A stretch of DNA of 64,000 bases, taken from positions 54,598 through 118,597 of the forward strand of contig NZ_NDYP01000004.1 in NCBI RefSeq assembly GCF_002165775.1, given 5' to 3'. Below the pieces are notes generated by a model that saw nothing but the letters and a program-made list of their open reading frames with translations, made no database searches and was not told where the DNA came from. A program made the position numbers and the translations under genes. Source of the stretch: Campylobacter concisus. GTDB lineage: Bacteria; Campylobacterota; Campylobacteria; Campylobacterales; Campylobacteraceae. Positions 55,588-64,000 of the stretch are shown here, piece by piece; within the stretch, counting starts at the first letter, position 1; every line of letters begins with the position of its first letter.

Positions 55588-56162
55588 GCTTTTGCCTTGC
55601 AAAAACAATAATCCATATGATCATCTACAACGCCCACACTTTGCAAAAATGCATAGGTGCTAACAGAGCCTAAAAATTTAAACCCTCGCTTTTTTAGATC
55701 CCTTGCCACAAAGTCTGACATAGGCGTAGTGGCTGGCACTTGTTTGATATCTTGATAGTGATTTATGATCTGCTTGCCGTCAAATTTTGGATCAAATTTT
55801 CTTAGCAAATACCCCCACAAATAGTCATAAAAGCTGCCAAATTCTTGTGTTATGGATAAAAATGCAAGGGCGTTTGCAGAAAGCGATTTTAGTTTTAATT
55901 GGTTACGAATCAGCCTCTCATTTTGCATAAATTTAGCTATCTCAGCCTCGCCGTAATGCTTGATCTTCTCTGGATCAAAGCCGTCAAATGCCTCTCTCAT
56001 AGCCTCTCTTTTTTGAAGCACTCCATGCCACGAAAGTCCAGCCTGAAAGCCCTCCAGAACTATCATTTCGAAAAATTTTCTATCATCTTTTACGACTTTA
56101 CCCCACTCATTATCGTGGTAAGCTATATCAAGCTCGCCTTTTGCCCATTCGCATCGCCTCAT
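55584..56162 (-). CDS. tag: DNA-3-methyladenine glycosylase I
   Basis: 192 residues. Removes 3-methyladenine from alkylated DNA. RCEWAKGELDIAYHDNEWG with the first Cys and His zinc ligands, GFQAGLSWHGVLQKRE, and the C-terminal VVDDHMDYCFC that supplies the other zinc ligands. Directly followed by the ligase gene with overlap, a small DNA repair pair, although the ligase appears exported. Confidence 0.95.
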   Translation of the reverse strand: MRRCEWAKGELDIAYHDNEWGKVVKDDRKFFEMIVLEGFQAGLSWHGVLQKREAMREAFDGFDPEKIKHYGEAEIAKFMQNERLIRNQLKLKSLSANALAFLSITQEFGSFYDYLWGYLLRKFDPKFDGKQIINHYQDIKQVPATTPMSDFVARDLKKRGFKFLGSVSTYAFLQSVGVVDDHMDYCFCKAKA

Positions 56163-56171
56163 CTGCGTCCC

Positions 56172-57230
56172 TTAAATCTCAACTCCATAAAACTCGCAGT
56201 ACCACTCAACAAATTTAGCCACGCCGTCGTTTACTTTTGTATTTGGCTTGTAGTCAAAGTCAGCCACCAAATCGCTCACATCAGCAAATGTTGCTGGCAC
56301 GTCGCCTGCTTGAAGTGGGAGAAAATTTTTCTTGATCTCACGGCCGATCTTTATCTCAACCGCCTTGATGTAGTCCATGAGCTCGACTGGGCTATTATTG
56401 CCGATGTTATAGACCTTAAACGGCGCTTTTGAAGTGGCAGGGTCTGGGTGCTTTGCGTCCCAGTTTGGATTAGGCTTAGCAGGGTTGTCGATGCACTTGA
56501 TGATGCCCTTTACAATATCGTCCACGTAGGTAAAGTCACGCTTCATCTTGCCGTAGTTAAAGACGTCGATAGTTTTATCTTTAAGCGCTGCATCAACAAA
56601 CAAAAATAGCGCCATATCAGGACGTCCCCATGGTCCGTAAACTGTAAAAAAGCGAAGTCCAGTCGTTGGCACGTTGAATAAATGACTATAAGTATGTGCC
56701 ATCATCTCGTTGCTCTTTTTGGTCGCTGCGTAGAGGCTTATAGGGTGATTTACCGCCTCGTGCGTAGAAAATGGCATGTTCTCATTTAGTCCATAAACCG
56801 AGCTAGAGCTTGCATAGACTAAATTTTTGATCTCATTGTGGCGGCAGCACTCGAGGATGTTCATAAAGCCTGTGATGTTGCTGTCGATGTAGGCTTTTGG
56901 GTTTATAAGCGAGTAGCGAACGCCAGCTTGTGCGGCTAAATTTACGACTACGTCAAATTTTTCTTTGGCAAAAAGCTCTTTCATCGTCTTTTCGTCGGCG
57001 AGATCTGCTTTTATAAATTTTAAGTTTGGATGTGTTTTTGAGATGATAAGCTTGCCGTAGTCTATCTCGCTCGTATCAAAGCCAGCCGTTTTTAGGCGTG
57101 CAAGCTTTAAATTTACGTCGTAATAGTCATTTATCACGTCATATCCGACGACCTCATCGCCTCTTTTTACAAGGGCATTCGCAAGATGAAATCCTATAAA
57201 TCCAGCTGTTCCAGTTACTAAAATTTTCAT
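56172..57230 (-). CDS. NAD-dependent epimerase, UDP-glucuronate 4-epimerase-like
   Basis: 352 residues, extended [22 protein letters not shown] at the N-terminus, the long loop [18 protein letters not shown] typical of the CapI/LspL/UDP-GlcA epimerase group, [39 protein letters not shown] (Tyr-x3-Lys) and [13 protein letters not shown]. Together with Ugd this would supply UDP-GalA for LOS, capsule or N-glycan. It is about 2.8 kb upstream of galE and not in the same operon. Confidence 0.87.
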   Translation of the reverse strand: MKILVTGTAGFIGFHLANALVKRGDEVVGYDVINDYYDVNLKLARLKTAGFDTSEIDYGKLIISKTHPNLKFIKADLADEKTMKELFAKEKFDVVVNLAAQAGVRYSLINPKAYIDSNITGFMNILECCRHNEIKNLVYASSSSVYGLNENMPFSTHEAVNHPISLYAATKKSNEMMAHTYSHLFNVPTTGLRFFTVYGPWGRPDMALFLFVDAALKDKTIDVFNYGKMKRDFTYVDDIVKGIIKCIDNPAKPNPNWDAKHPDPATSKAPFKVYNIGNNSPVELMDYIKAVEIKIGREIKKNFLPLQAGDVPATFADVSDLVADFDYKPNTKVNDGVAKFVEWYCEFYGVEI

Positions 57231-57275
57231 ATTTTTCCTTTCATTTTTGGCTTATTTTAGTGCAAAAATGTAAAT

Positions 57276-57989
57276 TTACGTATTTAAATCAGGGTAGTCC
57301 CAAGCGTTAAATTCAGCTCTTAAATCGTTATTTTCCCAACCTTTGCAGCATAGCCACTCAAGCCCTGCACGTCTCTCCATAACGACCTCTTCGTCAAGTC
57401 CAGCAACCTTTTTGCCATTTATCCTAGCATCTACACACGCCCAGTGGTAACGATAAACTAGGTCAAGTTTGCTTAAAATTTCATCCAAACTGCGAAGCTT
57501 TGAGCGGTTTTTGAGCCCGCCCTCTCTAAATACGTCCATCACAAAATCACAGTCACAAATTTTATCCATCTTACCGATATCTTCGGCAATGCCAAGCGCC
57601 CAAAGCAATATCCAAAGCGACTCATACTTCCAGCCCATATTTACGGCTAAATTTATATCAGCCCTGCCCTCTACGACCTCTTTTTCTTTTACACTTAGAT
57701 CGCCATAAAAATCACCCAAAAAGTCTTTAGCCCAGGCTATCTCATCTTCACTTAAGTGGCCATTGTCGCGGATAGTGCAAGCACACATGATCGCTGTAAA
57801 TGAGCAAACCGCACGAGCAATGATCTCATCAACGCTTCTTGGCGTAACTTCACTATTGTCATACCTTAGTGGTAGACTCTCAAGCACAGCCACGCCCTCT
57901 TTTTTTAAAATTTTTATGCTCTCGTCTTTTCTTTGTTGTGCTGTTTTTGGCATATCCGCACCTTTTTTAAAAATATCAAACACTCCCAT
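57276..57989 (-). CDS. DUF4272 domain protein
   Basis: 237 residues. From about 18: QRKDESIKILKKEGV, LPLRYDNSEVTPRSVDEIIARA, MGWKYESLWILLWALG and the C-terminal MERRAGLEWLCCKGW are the features of DUF4272, a cytoplasmic family of unknown function. It follows mqo by 2 bases, so may be co-transcribed with it; no functional link is known. No signal peptide or membrane segment. Confidence 0.8.
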   Translation of the reverse strand: MGVFDIFKKGADMPKTAQQRKDESIKILKKEGVAVLESLPLRYDNSEVTPRSVDEIIARAVCSFTAIMCACTIRDNGHLSEDEIAWAKDFLGDFYGDLSVKEKEVVEGRADINLAVNMGWKYESLWILLWALGIAEDIGKMDKICDCDFVMDVFREGGLKNRSKLRSLDEILSKLDLVYRYHWACVDARINGKKVAGLDEEVVMERRAGLEWLCCKGWENNDLRAEFNAWDYPDLNT

Positions 57990-57991
57990 TT

Positions 57992-59338
57992 TTATCCAAA
58001 AAACTCAGCGTTAAATTTCTCTTCGTTAAATTTTTTACCTAAAAATTTACAGGCTTCGATCATATCAGTTCTTGCTATTTCAAAGCAACTCGTAGCCCCA
58101 GGACTTGGAGTCATATTAAAACTTATGCCCTCGCCTGTGCTTATCTTGCCCTCGCCAAGCTCAAGGCACTTTTTATTACGGTCGATAACTTGTGGCCTTA
58201 CGCCGCCAAAATTTACAGCATAGCTTAGGTCATTTTCACTTAGGCTTGGTACGATCTTTCTAGCATCTTTTACAAATTCTTTTTTATTGATAAATGGCAC
58301 TTCAAATAAGAAATTTCTTAAAATATAAGATCTGATGTCGCTATCTTTTAAGAGATTTGTAAAGACTTCAAAGACATTTTTATCAAATTTTAGACATTTA
58401 CAAAAGTCAAAAAAGCTTGAACAGCCGTGATATCTCTCTAGTTTTGGTATGACTAGAGCCGTTGGTCCAAAGCGAGTGTTTCCATTAGCTAGGATATCTG
58501 GATCGCCATGAAGCGCGGCAAATGGTAGCTTATCGTTTTGCACCATATAGACTTTGCCGTTTAGTAAGCGTTTTTTTGCGAAATAAAAGCTTCCAGCAAC
58601 GGGCAATGTGCTAAGATGAAGCCCATAACCCATCTTGTGAGCCAAAAATAGCGAGTGTCCTCCAGCATCTACTACAACGTAGTTTGCAGTGATCACTTCG
58701 CCATCATTTATCTTTATGTGAAATGTATCGCCCGCCTTTTTTATATCAGTTACTTCTGAGTTTAGACTGATCTCGTAGCCATCTGCGCCTAAATTCAGCG
58801 CATTTTGCACAAGTGAATTTGCTAAGCCGCCAAAGTCCATCGTCGTAAACTGCCCATTTTGCGTGCCTATGGCGATGATGTTTTCTGGCCTCTCATTACC
58901 ATTTGCGTCAAAAACGACGTTTGGCTCGATTTGTTTTAACTTCTCTTTGTCGTAAATTTCAAGGTAAGGAAAAAGCTCTCTAAAACTCTCATATCTCTCT
59001 TTCATGCGCTCTACTTCAGCATCTCCGATAGCTAGTGCCATCTTTTGATGAGCGAACATATACTTGCCATCAAGATTGTATTTTAGAGCATATTTTACTG
59101 GCATATTTGCCACACGAGAGACTTTTTTTGCTTTTTCTAGTGTGTAGTTTGTCTCGATATCGCCACAATGAATGGTTTGTGAGTTGCCTTTGCCGTTTGA
59201 ATTTAGAGTAGCTACGCCGTCATATTTTTCTAAAAGTGCGACTTTTTTTATGTCGCTAAATGCAGCCAACTCATAAAAGAGCGCCGTCCCACTAATGCCT
59301 GCTCCGACAATTACCACTTCAAAGTGCTTCTGCCTCAT
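57992..59338 (-). CDS. mqo: Malate:quinone oxidoreductase (FAD-dependent)
   Basis: 448 residues. FAD site EVVIVGAGISGTALFYELA at the N-terminus, then KGNSQTIHCGDIETNYTLEKA, and a C-terminal FAD motif with NMTPSPGATSCFEIA. Feeds electrons from malate to menaquinone at the inner membrane. I chose the ATG at 59338 for its GGGAGAAAAA site; an upstream ATG at 59368 adds 10 residues ahead of the FAD fold. The length and GDIETNYT block fit the Campylobacter Mqo group. Confidence 0.88.
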   Translation of the reverse strand: MRQKHFEVVIVGAGISGTALFYELAAFSDIKKVALLEKYDGVATLNSNGKGNSQTIHCGDIETNYTLEKAKKVSRVANMPVKYALKYNLDGKYMFAHQKMALAIGDAEVERMKERYESFRELFPYLEIYDKEKLKQIEPNVVFDANGNERPENIIAIGTQNGQFTTMDFGGLANSLVQNALNLGADGYEISLNSEVTDIKKAGDTFHIKINDGEVITANYVVVDAGGHSLFLAHKMGYGLHLSTLPVAGSFYFAKKRLLNGKVYMVQNDKLPFAALHGDPDILANGNTRFGPTALVIPKLERYHGCSSFFDFCKCLKFDKNVFEVFTNLLKDSDIRSYILRNFLFEVPFINKKEFVKDARKIVPSLSENDLSYAVNFGGVRPQVIDRNKKCLELGEGKISTGEGISFNMTPSPGATSCFEIARTDMIEACKFLGKKFNEEKFNAEFFG

Positions 59339-59441
59339 TTTTTCTCCCAAAAAAAGTTTAGTCGCCAAAATAATACTATATTAATTTTAAAACAAACAGC
59401 ATAGTGAAAAAAGCTAGAATTTTTATATAAAAGAGAAATTT

Positions 59442-59461
59442 GGCAAGGTTCTCACCTTGCC
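59442..59461 (-). terminator. Intrinsic terminator after the TonB-dependent receptor
   Basis: GGCAAGGT and ACCTTGCC form a perfect 8-base stem with a 4-base loop, followed on minus by AAATTTCTCTTTTAT. It starts 7 bases after the receptor stop. Confidence 0.8.
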
Positions 59462-59467
59462 TTGAAG

Positions 59468-61461
59468 TTAAAATTTATAAGATACGTTTACCTTAAAATT
59501 TCTACCTGGCTCCCAGTCTACGTAGTCTGGATTGCCTGTATAATCAGCCATTCTTTGAGACTGCGAAGCATAAGTTTTATTAAAGAGGTTGTAAATTCCA
59601 GCATTTATCTCAAGTCCCTTAAATTTACCGCTACTTGGCGTATAGCTAGCATAGATATCGCTGACTGCATAGCTTGGTATTTTGGCATTTTTATTATCGC
59701 TAGCTGATATGGTATTTTTTGAAGCGAAGTAGATTAGATTGTAGCCTATTAGCGTATCAATGCTAGAAAATGCATACTCTGCATTAAATGTATATTTGTC
59801 GCCCTGATCTCGGTAGCCGATGACATTTGAAGTGTAATATCCGCCCCTTTCTGTGTTTACAACTCTATCTTTATATTTTACATTTTGATGAGTGTAGCTA
59901 GCAGCTAGGCTTAGTGCGTCTAAATTTAGCCTTGCAAGTAGCTCAACGCCGCTTATATCAGCACCACCAGCATTTATCCTCTTTAAAGCCCCATTTGCTG
60001 TGTTGTTATCAACTATTAAATTTTTATATTTTGTCATGAAATATTTTGCAGAGAGGCTATATGAGCTAACTTCATTTATATCACCATGATATTTAAGACC
60101 AGTTTCGTAGCTATTACCAGTTGTCGCTTTTAGATCCTTATTTGCCGACCAATTTAAGGCTCTGCCCCTGCTGCTTCCACTTGCCATCATCGACTCCATG
60201 ACATCAGGTCCTCTAAAGACTCTTGCATAGCTTGCAAAAGCGTTAAGACCTTTAAGTATCTCATAGTCAAGCGCAAGCGCTGGGGTAAATTCATTGTATT
60301 TATAAGTGTAACTCTTTACATTTCCGGCTCTACCATCGTAGCTTTTTAGCTCGTGATGGGTGTATCTGATGCCTGGAGTAACGGTTAGCGAGCTAAAATT
60401 TAGCGCATCCTCTGCGTAGATAGAGTAGTTATTTACCTTTTCAGGATAGTGATTATTTGGCTTGTTAAAATTTTTACTTTGGTAAAACTCAGCGCCGTAT
60501 CTAAGCGTCTGCGTCAAAGCGCCGGTCTCGACTATACTCTTAGCCTTTGCATTTATGCCGTTTGTCTTTACGCCTAAAATTTTTAAGACCGGATCATCTT
60601 TTTTATGCTCGGTATTATATGCCGTTACCTCTAAATTCAAAAGATTACTAGGCTTGTATTCGTATTTTAGCGTTGTCGTATCGCGCTCGTATTTGCGGTG
60701 GTCATCATTTGCATGCGAACTACCAAATTCTGCTCTTATAGGATAAATGCCCTTAAATTCATTATGCTCTCTTGAGATAGAAATTCTATGCGCATCAAGG
60801 AAGCTATAGCCAAGCTTTAAAAGATAGCTAAGGTCGTTTCCATCGCCTCCTATCTTTTTTTATTGCCACTTTTGCCGTAGTCATAGCCTTTGTGATTAAT
60901 AGCAGCTATAAAGTCAAGCCCTTCAACTGGGGCTGTAAAGAGCATAAGACCTTGAGAAAATTCGCTGCTATTTGAAGCATACCCTGAGCGGATTTTAGCT
61001 CCAATAATCTCGCCGCTTTCTAGCAAATCTTTTGCATCTACTGTTTTAAAGGCGACCGAACCACCAAGTGCGCCTGAGCCATTTACGACTGATTTTGAGC
61101 CAACTTCGACATCAACGGCTTTTATAAGATCTGGATCGATTAGTAAGTCAGCATTGTGGTGAAATGTATTTCCGTTTTGTTTAGCACCATCTATCGTGAT
61201 ATTTAGGCCACGGTCACTAACGCCTCTCATGTAAATTTTTTGATTCATGCCGTTTGTGCCACCAACATATACACCAGGAATATCTCTCATCACATCTTTT
61301 ACCAGACCAGCGTTTCTAGTTGAAATTTTGATATCATCAACGCCGTATCCACCACTGCTACTTGTTACCTCAACTCCGCTTAATACGCTCTCGTCTGCCC
61401 CATTTGCACAAACTGCTATGCTTGCTGCAAGAGAGAGTTTAAATAAGCTTTTAAATCTCAT
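59468..61461 (-). pseudogene. TonB-dependent outer-membrane receptor (heme/siderophore type), frameshifted at a poly-A tract
   Basis: Reading minus from the ATG at 61461 (AGGAG site): signal peptide, then plug domain with VEVTSSSGGYGVDDIK, VKDVMRDIPGVYVGG, IYMRGVSDRGLNITIDGAK and VNGSGALGGSVAFK, as in heme/hemoglobin receptors. After GKSGNKK the frame ends in TAG at about residue 204, at a run of seven A (60855-60861). One extra A would give NKKKIGGDGNDLSYLLK and continue to the normal end NFKVNVSYKF, about 665 residues in all. So it is one gene, switched off, decayed or misread at this tract. The C-terminal beta-barrel part runs 59468 to about 60850. Confidence 0.8.
60855..60861. repeat. Homopolymeric T7/A7 tract at the frameshift of the TonB receptor
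   Basis: Seven T on plus (seven A in the coding strand) exactly where the reading frame is lost; an eighth base restores it. Confidence 0.75.
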
Positions 61462-61920
61462 ATTTTCTCCTAATTTGGTTATTAAAGTTACTATTTTAAT
61501 TTTATAGCGTAATTTTGAGATTGAATATTATAATTTTAAGTATAAATTTTGGATAAATTTTTGAGTTTTTAGATAAAAATATAAACTATTTTTAAATTTT
61601 AATTATCTAATAAATTAATTAAATATCGAAATAAAGGACGAAATTATATGATTTTATCAAGGTAGTAAATAAGGTTAATTTTTAATAGAAAATTATTACA
61701 AGTATAAAAATTTTTAAATTTTGTAGATAATTTTTATCAAGAAAGACTTAAGAAATCTAAAATAAATTTTGCTTTTTAGAGCTCAGAATTGTTTTTTATA
61801 AACACTCTTGGACAGACTATGAAGAAATTTTAAAATTTAAATAAGATAGAGCAAAACTCTTGGATCTACTGGAAGTATCATATAAATTTACTAGACACCC
61901 TTGAAGGCAAAAATGAAATA
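61462..61920. other. AT-rich spacer upstream of the TonB receptor
   Basis: No confident gene. CGCTATAAAATT near 61510-61499 (minus) could be the receptor promoter. I see no convincing Fur box. On plus, 61761-61904 is open for about 48 codons apart from one TAA (SWTDYEEILKFK, stop, DRAKLLDLLEVSYKF). That might be a gene remnant or chance. Confidence 0.5.
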
Positions 61921-62557
61921 TTAATTCACATAAATATCATCTTTTTTAAAGTCTTTTAGTCTTAAACTTATGTTGATGTCTTGCCAAAGTATCGGCGGTA
62001 GCACAAATATCATCCTATCAAGGCTATTTTTTTTCACATCCTCACACTAGCCATACCAGCTGTAAAACTCACAAAAAATTAGATATATCGCCGCAAAGCG
62101 CCAAGTAAAAACCGCGAGTAGCTAAGCTGCGTATCTTCCCATTTGCCGCTATCTAGCGCGCAGTAAAGAACATTGCCAGCTTTGCCACCAAAGGCACCGC
62201 CGTTTATCACGAACAAATTTATACAAAACATCGTTTGCCACGAACAAATTGCTAGGCATCTACCCTGCCTCGCTAAAGTTTTTGCCAAGGTTAAAGCTGT
62301 AAATTCCACGCTTCATCTGCTCACATACTGAGCCAAGTAGGCGCAGCCAACCTTCATCCATCACGATGCCACCGCACCCATAAACAAACGCTCCTATCGG
62401 TGAGCAAGTAGTTACCTGAAGTCCTAAAAGCTCGCTTTACACCATGCTTTCATCAAGAGACAAAAATTAATTAGCCTCTTTTAGCCACTCCTTGATCAGT
62501 GCCCAGCCTGGCCTATTGCGTCTACAAGCTCATCTAAAGCTCATTTTGTATGCCCAT
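61921..62557 (-). pseudogene. Decayed DUF2625 family gene
   Basis: Translating minus in all frames gives successive fragments that line up with DUF2625 proteins: LDELVDA, then WALIKEWLKEAN, LLGLQVTTCSPIGAFVYG, GGIVMDEGWLRLLGS, INGGAFGGKAGNVLY, SGKWEDTQLSYSRFLLGAL and RMIFVLPPILWQ. The frame is broken by TAA codons at 62467-62469 and 62437-62439, a TAG near 62262 and at least two frameshifts. The ATG would be at 62557 and the natural end TAA at 61921-61923. The function of the family is unknown. The 76-codon open stretch inside it is only a fragment. Confidence 0.8.
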
Positions 62558-62586
62558 GCGGTAAATTTAGTGAAATTTTAAAGAAG

Positions 62587-62612
62587 AATTTGGCAAGTCA
62601 CCCCGCCAAATT
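62587..62612 (-). terminator. Intrinsic terminator after fabI
   Basis: AATTTGGC (62587-62594) and GCCAAATT (62605-62612) form a perfect 8-base stem with a 10-base loop. Reading minus it begins 13 bases after the fabI stop and is followed by CTTCTTTAAAATTT. Confidence 0.65.
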
Positions 62613-62625
62613 TTGTATTAGTAGA

Positions 62626-63456
<831 letters not shown>

Positions 63457-63473
63457 CTAATTTTGCTTGGCTT

Positions 63474-63566
63474 TTAAGCGTCTTTGAATGAGTTTTGATT
63501 TTGCTCCCTGTGACAGGCTATGTGCCTAGTCTTGGTCGCAAAATCTGCAACAACATTTAAATCCAT
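63474..63566 (-). CDS. Possible 30-residue ORF upstream of fabI, overlapping a palindrome
   Basis: ATG at 63566 with AAGGA 8 bases upstream, 30 codons, TAA 29 bases before the fabI ATG. It begins MDLNVVADFATKTRHIACHR. The middle is the palindromic element, so the coding look may be a by-product of a repeat. The mirror-image copy at 63683 has lost the frame. The function is unknown. Confidence 0.3.
   Translation of the reverse strand: MDLNVVADFATKTRHIACHREQNQNSFKDA
63497..63545. repeat. Palindromic element, left copy of an inverted pair
   Basis: Outer stem GATTTTGC/GCAAAATC (63497-63504 with 63538-63545). Inner stem GAC-AGGC/GCCT-GTC with one bulge around a TATGT loop. It shares a 28-base perfect core (63508-63535) in inverted orientation with the element at 63683. 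Confidence 0.8.
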
Positions 63567-63682
63567 CTTAAAATCCTTCGCAATTTGACTTAAAATTTTA
63601 CAATCCAAATTTAACAAAACGCCAAATTATAAACACAAATCGACAAGCGGAAATATCGCTAGGCGGATTTAAATGTTTCGCA

Positions 63683-63734
63683 GTAAATTTTGTCCCAAGA
63701 CTAGGCACATAGCCTGTCACAGAGCGAAATTTAC
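63683..63734. repeat. Palindromic element, right copy of an inverted pair
   Basis: Outer stem GTAAATTT/AAATTTAC (63683-63690 with 63727-63734) around the same GAC-AGGC core in the opposite orientation. The flanks match the left copy as well (GGATTTAAATGTT on one side, TCATTYAAAGACG on the other). So the whole inverted duplication is about 90 bases and runs to the end of tpiA. It lies right after tpiA and may end its transcript. Confidence 0.8.
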
Positions 63735-63738
63735 AAAA

Positions 63739-64000
63739 TCATTTAAAGACGTCAGCGAGTGACGCGCTAATAAGTTCCAAGAAACCAGAAGCGTCCCAGC
63801 TTGCCGTACCTACTAGTACTCCGTCGCAGTTTTTAATACCCGCTATCCCGCCGATATTTGCGACATTTACGCTTCCGCCGTAAAGTAGCGGCGCGCTCGT
63901 CTGCTCGCGGATGAAATTTAAAACTCCTTCAATCTGCTCCGCATTCGCACTCTTGCCCGTACCTATCGCCCACACAGGCTCGTAGGCGATCAGCAGCCGC
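63739..64000 (-). CDS. tpiA: Triosephosphate isomerase (partial, N-terminus cut by window edge)
   Basis: C-terminal 86-87 residues of TpiA. The catalytic-Glu loop LLIAYEPVWAIGTGKSA, then PLLYGGSVNVANIGGIAG and GVLVGTASWDASGFLELI phosphate-binding strands, are all present and end in TGA at 63739. The frame is open to base 64000. Followed by fabI as in C. jejuni. Confidence 0.95.
   Translation of the reverse strand, partial: RLLIAYEPVWAIGTGKSANAEQIEGVLNFIREQTSAPLLYGGSVNVANIGGIAGIKNCDGVLVGTASWDASGFLELISASLADVFK

Noticed and set aside
59468..61461. Reading the TonB receptor as two separate genes
   Set aside because: The pieces are the plug and barrel of one receptor; the join is a one-base slip at an A7 tract, and the second piece has no start signal or signal peptide.
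62079..62309. 76-codon ORF with INGGAFGGKAGNVLY
   Set aside because: Fragment of the decayed DUF2625 gene; flanking parts of the domain are in other frames.

Overview
The window comes from a Campylobacter, most likely a non-thermotolerant, C. concisus-like species. The evidence is moderate GC, AAGGA-type ribosome sites, TTTTTG-TATAAT or TTTTTG-ATAAAAT promoter boxes, a CheA fused to a receiver domain, CheV, a PerR-type Fur protein, PssA/Psd, Mqo, and a Pgl N-glycosylation locus beside cheY-prmA-ftsH-psd-pssA as in C. jejuni. Species assignment is inference. Almost every gene lies on the minus strand; only surE, tcdA and one small XRE regulator lie on plus.

Layout: 1-23966 (minus) is a housekeeping and motility block: serC (cut by the edge), xseA, ubiE, CYTH-CHAD protein, perR, dxs, fliH, fliG, fliF, hisC, pheA, lysA, lptG, pth, rplY, tal, serB, cheW, cheA, cheV, an LpxH-like phosphoesterase, greA and lpxB. 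At 24068-25484 (plus) are surE and tcdA. At 25485-26016 is a gene-free spacer with a large hairpin and two degenerate direct repeats. At 26017-33532 (minus) are leuA with a newly seen Leu-rich leader peptide gene, pssA, psd, ftsH, prmA, cheY, hisA and hisH.

33550-53400 (minus) is one close-packed protein N-glycosylation locus, read from a promoter near 53435: galE, ugd, an ecotin-like protease inhibitor, tviB-type dehydrogenase, a second PglB, a Wzx-type flippase, GT25, pglI, two PglH-like transferases, pglJ, pglB, pglA, pglC, pglD, pglE, pglF. Compared with the C. jejuni locus as I know it, the ABC flippase pglK and pglG are absent. A roughly 7-kb block with its own oligosaccharyltransferase, flippase and UDP-sugar dehydrogenases stands in the pglK position. 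The second PglB keeps the catalytic residues, but the arginine that reads the acidic -2 residue of the sequon is Phe. This composite two-OST locus, with a periplasmic protease inhibitor inside the operon, is the most interesting system here.

53546-64000 is more accessory: a Q-rich lipoprotein, a small secreted protein, an XRE regulator with a palindrome, a secreted ATP-dependent DNA ligase, tag, a UDP-glucuronate-epimerase-like enzyme, a DUF4272 protein, mqo, a TonB-dependent receptor broken at a poly-A tract, a decayed DUF2625 gene, fabI, and tpiA (cut by the edge). Between fabI and tpiA lies an inverted pair of palindromic elements whose stems differ by compensating changes.
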